From: an uncultured Brevibacterium sp.
Lineage (GTDB): Bacteria > Actinomycetota > Actinomycetes > Actinomycetales > Brevibacteriaceae
NCBI GenBank assembly: GCA_902489185.1
Contig: CABTZC010000018.1
Location: 1-14,561 of the forward strand
Direction of reading: 5' to 3'
Length of the DNA: 14,561 bases
The notes below the pieces were generated by a model, which was given only the letters and a program-made list of their open reading frames with translations, did not search any database and was not told the DNA's origin. This document shows, in pieces, positions 6,352 through 13,203 of this stretch (position 1 is the first letter of the stretch; the number at the start of each line of letters is the position of its first letter). The position numbers were made by a program, and so were the translations under genes.

Positions 6352-7320
6352 ATGAGGAAATATGACGCTGCGTATGTTCTGGTGGTGTCGAGTTCAGTTG
6401 CTCGCGGTGACGCGACCGATACCACGGGGCCCGAACTTGCCGCATGGTTGCGGGGGCTTGGCTTTGCGACCCCTGACCCGGTGCGTGTGAGCGACGGGCA
6501 CGAGGTTGCCGATGCGCTTGAGCGGATCTTGCGTGACGCGCCTGCCGTGGTGATTACCACGGGTGGAACCGGGCTGACCCCGGACGATGTGACACCCGAG
6601 ATGACCGCCCGTTTTATTGAGCGCCGGGTTCCTGGGATTGAGCAGGCGTTGATCGCACAGGGTCTGGAGCACACTCCTCATGCTGCTTTGAGTCGAGGAA
6701 TCGCCGGGGTCGCGGGGTCGACGCTGGTGATCAATCTTCCGGGTTCGCGGTCGGCTGTTCGCGACGCCATGGTCACGCTTGCGCCGCTGGTGCCGCACGC
6801 GTGTGAGCAGATCGCGGGCGTTCGCACCCACGGCCGAGGTGGTAAAGGGACTGCGTTGGACGCGGCTCCTGGGGGCGCGACCGCCCAGTCGGCAACCACC
6901 TCGGCGGTGGTGGCAACCAAGATCACCCGGGACCCCTGCCTGACCGACGCGGCCAGCACCGTCGTCACCCCAGAATGCGGGGCTGTCGTGGAATTCAGCG
7001 GAGTGATTCGGAACCACGACTCCGGCCGAGGTGGCGTCGTGGGCCTGGACTACACGTGCCACCCGGATGCGGAAAAGGTGCTCGCGCAGGTGGTGGGCGA
7101 GGTCGCTCAAGCGCACCCGGGGACTCGGATTGTGTGTGAACACCGGGTGGGATCGTTGCAGGTGGGCGACGTAGCGATCGTGGTTGCGGTGGCCGCGGCG
7201 CACCGGAAGGCCGCTTTCGACTGCTGCGAAGACGTGGTTAACCAGGTCAAGGCGCGCGTGCCCATCTGGAAGCAGCAACACTATGCCACAGGCGGACACG
7301 ACTGGGTGGGCCTGCAGTGA
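6352..7320 (+). CDS. mog-moaE: Mog/MoaB-MoaE fusion: molybdopterin adenylyltransferase plus molybdopterin synthase large subunit
   Basis: One open frame of 322 residues joins two Moco enzymes. Residues 1 to about 160 form a MogA/MoaB domain (TTGGTG 69-74, then LTPDDVTPEMT, and LSRGIAGVAGS 113-123), which adenylylates molybdopterin. An Ala/Thr/Gly-rich linker (about 160-200) leads to a MoaE domain (about 205-322), which with MoaD converts cPMP to molybdopterin. MoaE residues matching E. coli R39, H103, R104, K119 and K126 are visible as R220 in VIRNH, H284-R285, K300, and K307 in VPIWK. ATG 6352 is 7 nt after a -10 box. The stop overlaps the moeZ GTG. The fusion joins consecutive steps. Domain assignment is secure; whether the Mog half is MogA-like or MoaB-like is not. 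Confidence 0.95.
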   Translation: MRKYDAAYVLVVSSSVARGDATDTTGPELAAWLRGLGFATPDPVRVSDGHEVADALERILRDAPAVVITTGGTGLTPDDVTPEMTARFIERRVPGIEQALIAQGLEHTPHAALSRGIAGVAGSTLVINLPGSRSAVRDAMVTLAPLVPHACEQIAGVRTHGRGGKGTALDAAPGGATAQSATTSAVVATKITRDPCLTDAASTVVTPECGAVVEFSGVIRNHDSGRGGVVGLDYTCHPDAEKVLAQVVGEVAQAHPGTRIVCEHRVGSLQVGDVAIVVAVAAAHRKAAFDCCEDVVNQVKARVPIWKQQHYATGGHDWVGLQ

Positions 7321-8507
7321 CAGATGAAATGGCAGCGGGCGTGACAGGAGGGCAGGCGGATCCGGCTCGCCAGGCTCGTGTGAGCGGGCGCTATGTGCGG
7401 CAGCTCAACGTTGTGGGCCTGACAGGACAACAGGCTCTAGCGCGGGCTCGGGTGCTGGTCGTCGGTGCTGGTGGCTTAGGCTCCCCGGCAGCGATTTACC
7501 TGGCCAGCGCGGGTGTTGGCACGCTGGGGCTCATCGACGACGACGTTGTTGAGCTGTCGAATCTGCACCGCCAGCCGCTCCACATGACTGAGTCGGAGGG
7601 TGTGCCCAAGGTTGAATCTGCGGCTGCGCACTTAACTGCTTTGAACCCGGACGTCCGCGTGGTGACGCACCGTGAGCGGCTCACCGCGGACAACGCTCGG
7701 CAGCTTGTGCGTGGCTATGACCTTGTCATCGACGGAGCCGACAACTTCGACACCCGCTACGTCATCTCAGACGCCTGCCGGGACCTAGGGATTCCGCACG
7801 TGTGGGCGGCCGTGCTGACGACCGGTGGGCAAATGTCGGTGTTCATGCCCCACGGGCCCACGTACCGTGACCTGTTTCCGGTGGCTCCCAGTGACGTTCC
7901 CACATGTGCCGAGGCCGGAGTTCTGGGGGTTGTTCCCGGCCAATTGGGGGTGGCTCAAGCGGCCGAAGCCCTCAAACTCATCACCGGCCTGGGCAAGCCT
8001 TTGGCAGGGCAGGTGGGAGTCTACGACATGCTCACTGGTATGTGGGAATATGTGCCGTTGATGAGCTCGGACGGGACGTCACAGTCTGAGACCGGCTCAA
8101 CACTGGGGGAGGAGCCTGGGCAAACCCGCGCTGACCCGCCCCGCCCCGCCGAGGTGGCCCCCGCGCAGATTCCCGCTGACGCCTTTGTTTTGGACGTGCG
8201 TGAAGAGTCCGAATTCGATTCGGGGCATGCGCCTGGTGCGCGTTTACTGCCGTTGTCAACGATCATGGATAACCCGGAAGGCTCGGCGCGCGCACTCGCG
8301 CTCGAGGTGGAACGCGTGCCGGACCCGCACGTTTTTGTCATGTGTCAGGCCGGTGTGCGCTCGCAGTATGCGATCCAGATGTTCCACTCCCAACCGAGCG
8401 TTCAGCACATCCGCCTCACTAACGTGATCGGCGGTATGTACGCATGGATGGGGGCCGGGCTACCGGTTGTGCAACCCGCTCCGGGTGAAAACGAAACCGG
8501 GAACTAA
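7317..8507 (+). CDS. moeZ: MoeZ-type MoaD adenylyltransferase with C-terminal rhodanese domain
   Basis: A 396-residue E1-like protein that adenylylates and then sulfurates MoaD. Residues about 24-250 are the ThiF/MoeB domain: GAGGLGS (50-56) for ATP, R85, K98, DNFDTRY (142-148), and the conserved cysteine C197 in PTCAEAG. The CxxC zinc ligands usual in MoeB are replaced by T182 and D185 (PTYRDLFP), and the second CxxC is also missing, as I recall for mycobacterial MoeZ. A Pro/Glu-rich linker (about 252-285) precedes a rhodanese domain (about 286-385) with active-site C343 in MCQAGVRS. It starts with GTG, whose GTGA overlaps the fusion gene's stop; ATG 7329 is an alternative. Its TAA overlaps the convergent modC stop. 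It may also serve other sulfur carriers. Confidence 0.94.
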   Translation: MTDEMAAGVTGGQADPARQARVSGRYVRQLNVVGLTGQQALARARVLVVGAGGLGSPAAIYLASAGVGTLGLIDDDVVELSNLHRQPLHMTESEGVPKVESAAAHLTALNPDVRVVTHRERLTADNARQLVRGYDLVIDGADNFDTRYVISDACRDLGIPHVWAAVLTTGGQMSVFMPHGPTYRDLFPVAPSDVPTCAEAGVLGVVPGQLGVAQAAEALKLITGLGKPLAGQVGVYDMLTGMWEYVPLMSSDGTSQSETGSTLGEEPGQTRADPPRPAEVAPAQIPADAFVLDVREESEFDSGHAPGARLLPLSTIMDNPEGSARALALEVERVPDPHVFVMCQAGVRSQYAIQMFHSQPSVQHIRLTNVIGGMYAWMGAGLPVVQPAPGENETGN

Positions 8508-9163
8508 CCCACGAGTTCGGTGGCGATGCCGCGGGGACGGGCAGCGACCTCGGCGGTGGTGCCCACCTGCACAACCTTCCCGGCCTCAAGAACCACGATG
8601 TGATCTGCGAGTTCAAGATCGGCCCGGTCATGCGTAATGAGAAGAATAGGAGTGCTGAGCGAGCGCAGGTGTGCGCGAAGCTCGGTGCGTGCAGGTGCGT
8701 CCAAAGCTACAAACGGTTCATCCAGCAACAGCAGTTCCGGCCGTGGAGCCAGTGCGCGGGCCAGGGCAACTCGGGCTGCTTGCCCGCCAGACAGGGTGCT
8801 GGGCATGCGCGTGCGCAGGTCGTCCACGTGAAAACGCTTGAGCTCCTCAACCGCGCGCGCCTTCTCACTGCGCGGCAACCCAAAGGCCACGTTCGCCTCC
8901 ACGTTCATGTGGGGAAACACATGCGGATCTTGCATGACATAACCGATCCTGCGTTTATGAGCCGGAACAGCAGGCAAACTGAAGTCCCGTTGCCCCACAC
9001 GCACGGTGGCACCACGCACCGGAAGCAGACCGGCGATGACGTCGAACGTGGTGGACTTACCCGCCCCATTGGGTCCAATCACTGCGGTGATACCGGTGAG
9101 TGGGACATCAAAGTCAATGTCCAACCCCCGCTGGGGCAACGAAAACGCAACATGGAGGTTCAC
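8504..9163 (-). CDS. modC: Molybdate ABC transporter ATPase ModC, lacking the TOBE/Mop domain
   Basis: ATPase subunit of the molybdate importer, at the cytoplasmic face of the membrane. Motifs in order: Walker A GPNGAGKST (30-38), Q-loop Q78 in YVMQDP, signature LSGGQAARVALARAL (124-138), Walker B LLLLDEP (144-150), and switch H178 in LLITHD. At 219 residues it holds only the nucleotide-binding domain; classical ModC has about 350 with a C-terminal molybdate-sensing TOBE/Mop domain, which is absent. The start is GTG in a GTGA overlap with the modB stop, and no ATG exists near it. The convergent moeZ overlaps its last 4 nt. Alternative: an ATPase for tungstate or sulfate, made unlikely by the Moco context. 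Confidence 0.93.
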   Translation of the reverse strand: MNLHVAFSLPQRGLDIDFDVPLTGITAVIGPNGAGKSTTFDVIAGLLPVRGATVRVGQRDFSLPAVPAHKRRIGYVMQDPHVFPHMNVEANVAFGLPRSEKARAVEELKRFHVDDLRTRMPSTLSGGQAARVALARALAPRPELLLLDEPFVALDAPARTELRAHLRSLSTPILLITHDRADLELADHIVVLEAGKVVQVGTTAEVAARPRGIATELVG

Positions 9164-9993
9164 TGGCGGACACCTCGGGACGTTTTGCGATACATGGTGG
9201 CCACCACCACGAACGCCACAACCATGAGAACCACGGACACCGCTACCGCCCCAGCCGTGTCACCGGAATCAGACAGCAAATACACCTCGAGCGGAAGCGT
9301 GCGCGTCACCCCCTGGAGCGAACCCGCAAACGTCACGGTCGCCCCAAACTCACCCAGAGCACGCGCAAAAGCCAACACCGCGCCAGAAATGAGTGCGGGT
9401 CGCAACAGTGGCAGCACAATCCGAAAAAGCGTGCGGGTAGGGCCAGCGCCCAACGTCGTCGCGACCTTGGCGAACCCAGGGTCTAGCGAAGTGAGTGCAC
9501 CTTCGACCGTGAGCACCACGAACGGCATCGCCACAAACGTCTGGGCCACAACCACCGCAACCGTGGTGAACGCAACCGAAACACCCGCAGCTTCCAACGA
9601 CGAACCAATGATCCCCGCGCGCCCAAATGTTGAAAGAAGCGCGATACCTCCCACAACAGGCGGAAGCACCAACGGCAGAAGCACGACCGTGCGCAACAAC
9701 CGCACACCCGGAAACTCGCGGACCGTCAACAACGCCAAGGGAACCCCCAAAAGCACCGACAACACAGTCGCACAGGTAGCTGTAATGAGCGACAACCGCA
9801 GAGCCTGAAGCGCAGACGGGGCGGTGATCAGTGAGAAAAACTCCGGCCAATTCGCCCGCGCCACCAAGCCCACAACGGGAAGCGCCACGAAACTCGCCGC
9901 CACAACAGCCGGCACCCACATCCACCGGGGAAACGGTGTTTCCGCTTGCGACCGCGGGTCAGCCTGCGGCCGCACGTCAGCGTCTAGTTTCAC
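9160..9993 (-). CDS. modB: Molybdate ABC transporter permease ModB
   Basis: Inner-membrane permease of 277 residues, the channel subunit of ModABC. After a hydrophilic N-terminal stretch (1-25) come hydrophobic segments at about 26-45, 66-90, 100-122, 143-163, 199-222 and 246-268. The cytoplasmic coupling loop that docks ModC is visible as EGALTSLDPGFAKVATTLGA (164-183), followed by the EFGATVTFAGS stretch (215-225) usual in ModB. The start is GTG 9993, coupled through GTGA to the modA stop. No distinct Shine-Dalgarno sequence is seen, which agrees with translational coupling. Family identification is strong; substrate (molybdate rather than tungstate) rests on the neighbouring genes. Confidence 0.94.
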   Translation of the reverse strand: MKLDADVRPQADPRSQAETPFPRWMWVPAVVAASFVALPVVGLVARANWPEFFSLITAPSALQALRLSLITATCATVLSVLLGVPLALLTVREFPGVRLLRTVVLLPLVLPPVVGGIALLSTFGRAGIIGSSLEAAGVSVAFTTVAVVVAQTFVAMPFVVLTVEGALTSLDPGFAKVATTLGAGPTRTLFRIVLPLLRPALISGAVLAFARALGEFGATVTFAGSLQGVTRTLPLEVYLLSDSGDTAGAVAVSVVLMVVAFVVVATMYRKTSRGVRQ

Positions 9994-10739
9994 GGCTGCC
10001 CAAAACCGTTCGAGCGAAGCTCCTGCTGAGCACGCTCAGATAGAACAAACTCAACGAACTGCGCAGCTCTCGCAGTCTTTCCACCCTGGGAGGTGACGGC
10101 GATGGGGTAGCGGTTGACGACCTCGGCGGCCTGCGGAAAATCAACCGCCTCAACCGTGTCTGACGCGCGGGCGTCAGTCACGTACACCAGCCCCGCATCC
10201 ACCTGGCCCGACTCCACTTTTGTGAGCACTGCGGTGACTTTGGATTCCTCGGTGGCCGGGCTGAATGACACGCCTGCGAGGTCCATCACCTGTTTGGTGG
10301 CGTTGCCACACGGAACGGCGGGGGCACACACGGCGACTGTGACGTCCGGCCGGACCAGCGACTCCAGATCGGTAATGTTGGCCGGGTTGCCTTCAGGCAC
10401 GGCGATCGCGAGCGTGTTCGTGGCGAAAATCTGGGGGTCCTGAACGAGCCCGGCTTGGGAAGCTGAGTCCATGGTGGGTTCGTCGGCGGAGGCGAAAACC
10501 TGGGCCTGTGCACCGGACTTCATCTGCTCAACCAAACCGGACGAACCAGCGAAATTCAACGTCACCGCGGTGCCGGTTTTTTCTTCGAAATCCTTCCCGA
10601 TTTTTTCAAACGACTTCTTCAACGAAGCAGCAGCGAAAACGGTCAGGGACTCTTCTATCTCTGACTTTCCGCATGAAGCGAGCGCACAACACGTCAGTGT
10701 GAGGGCTACAACTGCAGCAAGTGGCTTCATCATGGTCAT
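9990..10739 (-). CDS. modA: Molybdate-binding lipoprotein ModA
   Basis: Substrate-binding component of the molybdate ABC importer, anchored as a lipoprotein outside the membrane. The 249-residue sequence opens with MTMMK and a hydrophobic signal peptide ending in the lipobox LASC, with C23 the lipidated residue. The mature part begins with LTVFAAASL (32-40) and has NFAGSSGLVEQ (62-72), QVFASADEPTMD, VPCGNATK and DAGLVYVTDA, all ModA features. The annotated ATG 10739 is 7 nt after a -10 box, so the message may be leaderless; ATG 10733 and 10730 are alternatives, and GGAAAC upstream would suit 10733 as a weak ribosome site. It follows the HTH-Mop gene by 38 nt and is coupled to modB. Confidence 0.95.
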   Translation of the reverse strand: MTMMKPLAAVVALTLTCCALASCGKSEIEESLTVFAAASLKKSFEKIGKDFEEKTGTAVTLNFAGSSGLVEQMKSGAQAQVFASADEPTMDSASQAGLVQDPQIFATNTLAIAVPEGNPANITDLESLVRPDVTVAVCAPAVPCGNATKQVMDLAGVSFSPATEESKVTAVLTKVESGQVDAGLVYVTDARASDTVEAVDFPQAAEVVNRYPIAVTSQGGKTARAAQFVEFVLSERAQQELRSNGFGQP

Positions 10740-10777
10740 GTTTCCGATGGTACGGCGCTAGCGCGCCACGCAAGACC
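10740..10777 (-). promoter_or_regulatory. modABC promoter region with perfect 10-bp palindrome
   Basis: In the 38-nt gap before modA, TACCAT (10752-10747) lies 7 nt before ATG 10739 and fits a -10 box with leaderless start. The perfect palindrome GCGCTAGCGC (10755-10764) is 2 nt upstream of this box, between the expected -10 and -35, where a bound repressor would block polymerase. No good -35 is seen. The upstream neighbour is an HTH-Mop gene, the obvious candidate for its binding protein. Confidence 0.5.
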
Positions 10778-11171
10778 CTATATCCGTTCCAGCGCAATCG
10801 CTTGTGACAAGGCGCTGGCGATCACGGCGTTCCCGGGCGTTAGTTGCATACGGTCGATCTCGTCGGTGCCCACCAAGGAAAAAATCCGGTGAGGGCCCGC
10901 CTGTATTTCCACCATCGACATGACATCTCCACGCCTGACGTCGGTGACGATGCCATAAAAACGATTCGCCACGCTCGTGGACATGTGGCGGGGGGCCTCG
11001 GGTAGCACCGTGATCTTTCGGGCATGACGTGCCAACTCAACACCGTCGACGACCGTGCGGCCCGAGGCGTCGGTGTGGTGCGTGAGCGTTTCTGCCGCGA
11101 TCCAGCGCCTCACCGTGTCGGTGCTTACGCCTAAGAAGCGGGCGGCTTCGGATACGCGGTACATGGGTGTG

Positions 11172-11179
<8 letters not shown>
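10778..11179 (-). CDS. HTH-Mop (TOBE) molybdate-responsive regulator, putative
   Basis: A small cytoplasmic protein of 133 residues. The N-terminal MerR/excisionase-like helix-turn-helix occupies about 6-55 (MYRVSEAARFLGV, then TDTVRRWI). A Mop/TOBE domain follows at about 68-132 (NRFYGIVTDV, MVEIQAGPHRI), the oxyanion-binding fold of ModE and molbindins. Proteins of this type are thought to sense molybdate and control uptake or Moco genes, as ModE does. ATG 11179 (AGGATTCAG upstream) gives an 8-nt overlap with the moaC stop; the longer in-frame reading to 11305 lies within moaC and looks non-coding. Its position between moaC and modABC supports the role. The last strand lacks the Lys-rich KSTN-like motif usual at this point of Mop domains. 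Confidence 0.85.
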
Positions 11180-11720
<541 letters not shown>

Positions 11721-11764
11721 GTGGCACACGCTAGCAGGTTCCATTGCCTGCAAACCCCGGCAGC
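11721..11764 (-). promoter_or_regulatory. Putative internal promoter of moaC
   Basis: TAGCGT (11733-11728) is 7 nt before ATG 11720 and no Shine-Dalgarno sequence is present, which suggests an internal promoter giving a leaderless moaC message. The box sits in GCTAGCG, a 7-mer also present in the modA palindrome. A 5-bp inverted repeat (GCAGG 11734-11738, CCTGC 11747-11751) lies just upstream. A -35 is not clear; TTTGCA at 15-nt spacing is the best candidate. Confidence 0.45.
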
Positions 11765-13081
11765 TTAAAGCGCGAGAGCCTCAAACGTGTCACCGTCTTC
11801 GATGACCGAGACATCTTCCGGGATCATCACCAGCAGGGTCGCATCGGCCTGCATGTGCAGCAAGTGAGAACTGTTGCTCCACTCCAAGAGCGCGCTTCCA
11901 TCAGCATCAGTGCGCGCGAATCGCAACTGGGTTTTCCCCGCCGGACTGCTCACCGGCTCACCGTCGGGAGTTCGCACCGTGACGCTCATGCGGTTGCGGG
12001 GCCGTGCTCCAAACAGCGAAGTGCGCAACAACACTTCGATGCTTACCAGCGTGGACACCGGATTTCCGGGTAACGCCACCCATGGAACCCCAGCCAACTG
12101 GCCCACTGCCTGCGGGCCACCCGGCTGCATGGGAAGGCGGCAGAACTCCATGCCACTGTTGGGGAGCACGGGGGACTGCGCGCCACCGTACGAGTTTTCG
12201 ACTCCCCTCTGAACTTCCAGCTCTGAGGCCAAACGAATGACCTCGCGTGCCCCCATGGAAATGCCGCCCATCGACACGACTATATCGGCGCGGCGTGCTT
12301 CATCCGCTTGCCATGAGCGCACTGCGTCCAGCAGCAAATCTGGGTTGTCGGGCGCGTGCAGGGTGCCTACCACGTGAGCTCCCGCTGCTGACAGTGCTGC
12401 CACCGCCGCCGAGGTGTTGGAATCGTAGATCTGCGCCGCCCCTGGGTGCTGACCGGGTTGGCACACTTCATCTCCCGTGGACACAACCAGGACTCGAAAT
12501 GGTTTAAACACGGCAACCTGCGTGAGCCCCACGGATGCGAGCGAACCGAGTCGCGCCGGTGTGAGGTCGTCACCAACGGCGCACAGTGCTTCCCCGTAGT
12601 CGATGTCGCTACCTCGGTGCCGAACAAACCTGCCGGGCTCGAATGTGGCCCGGGGCGTAAACGTCACATGTGAAAGGTCATCAAACCCAGACACGGTTTC
12701 TTCCACCGGAACCACACACAGGTCGACACCATCTTCGGCGCATTCGCCTACAGTCGGTCCCGCCCAGGCGGGGATCTTCGCGCCCGTCATAATGGGCATC
12801 GCGAAGCCCGGTTTGAGCGGTTCGGGATTGTGCCCGGCGGCCGCCATTGGAAGGAGAGGCACGGGCTTACCTGCCACCACCTCGGGGTCGTTGGGGTGCA
12901 CAACAAACCCGTCCATTTGGGAGTTGTCGAACCGGGGGACCTGCTCAGTGGACCAAACTTGCTGGGCTGCCCGCAACGGCATGGGGTGGGTAGCAACCTG
13001 AGCGAGATCGCGGTGCTCCCAACGACTCATGAACAAGAGGAAGTCGAAAAGCTTTTCGTGGTAATCCGCAATTGAAACCAT
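11765..13081 (-). CDS. moeA: Molybdopterin molybdenumtransferase MoeA
   Basis: Inserts molybdate into adenylylated molybdopterin, the last step of Mo-molybdopterin formation. The protein has 438 residues, slightly longer than E. coli MoeA (411). Family motifs: DNSQMDGF (52-59), IMTGAKIP (97-104), HRGSDI (155-160), STGDEV (201-206), MGGISMGA (271-278), LPGNPVS (337-343) and the C-terminal SHLLHMQADA (405-414). Unusual points: about a dozen extra residues after IMTGAKIP; the acidic residue after the GGxSxG motif is A278; and the KPGKP motif reads QPGGP (319-323), without its lysines. ATG 13081 is 6 nt after a -10 box. It heads the moeA, moaC, regulator and modABC run. Function is assigned with confidence, activity less so. 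Confidence 0.93.
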   Translation of the reverse strand: MVSIADYHEKLFDFLLFMSRWEHRDLAQVATHPMPLRAAQQVWSTEQVPRFDNSQMDGFVVHPNDPEVVAGKPVPLLPMAAAGHNPEPLKPGFAMPIMTGAKIPAWAGPTVGECAEDGVDLCVVPVEETVSGFDDLSHVTFTPRATFEPGRFVRHRGSDIDYGEALCAVGDDLTPARLGSLASVGLTQVAVFKPFRVLVVSTGDEVCQPGQHPGAAQIYDSNTSAAVAALSAAGAHVVGTLHAPDNPDLLLDAVRSWQADEARRADIVVSMGGISMGAREVIRLASELEVQRGVENSYGGAQSPVLPNSGMEFCRLPMQPGGPQAVGQLAGVPWVALPGNPVSTLVSIEVLLRTSLFGARPRNRMSVTVRTPDGEPVSSPAGKTQLRFARTDADGSALLEWSNSSHLLHMQADATLLVMIPEDVSVIEDGDTFEALAL

Positions 13082-13203
13082 GCCAGTAGACTACGGCCCG
13101 CGTCGCCTGCGCGCCACAGCCCGAACCCTAGAGAGCGCGCCCCTCCATGTCCATGTGTGACACCCGCACACACGCACACTCCAGAGTTTGGAACAATGAG
13201 AGC
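13082..13203. promoter_or_regulatory. Divergent promoter region of moeA and the NHL-repeat gene
   Basis: On the minus strand TAGTCT (13093-13088) lies 6 nt before ATG 13081 and fits a leaderless moeA start; no -35 is clear. On the plus strand AACAAT (13192-13197) lies 6 nt before ATG 13204, a weaker -10 candidate. Between them is an alternating TG/CA tract with an inverted repeat, TGTGTG (13154-13159) and CACACA (13167-13172), which may be a protein-binding site. No gene is visible in this stretch. Confidence 0.45.

Noticed and set aside
6830..6960. Possible gene boundary in the Ala/Thr-rich stretch between the Mog and MoaE domains
   Set aside because: The frame is uninterrupted, there is no stop and no ribosome site before the MoaE domain; a linker explains it.
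6394..7299. 301-codon minus-strand frame opposite mog-moaE
   Set aside because: Rich in His and Arg, as in shadows of GC-rich genes; the plus-strand fusion explains the region fully.
8600..9808. 402-codon open frame on the plus strand opposite modC and modB
   Set aside because: It is antisense to two strongly recognised genes, is rich in Thr, Asn, Arg and Ser without domain-like pattern, and has no ribosome site. Long antisense frames are expected from codon bias in GC-rich DNA.
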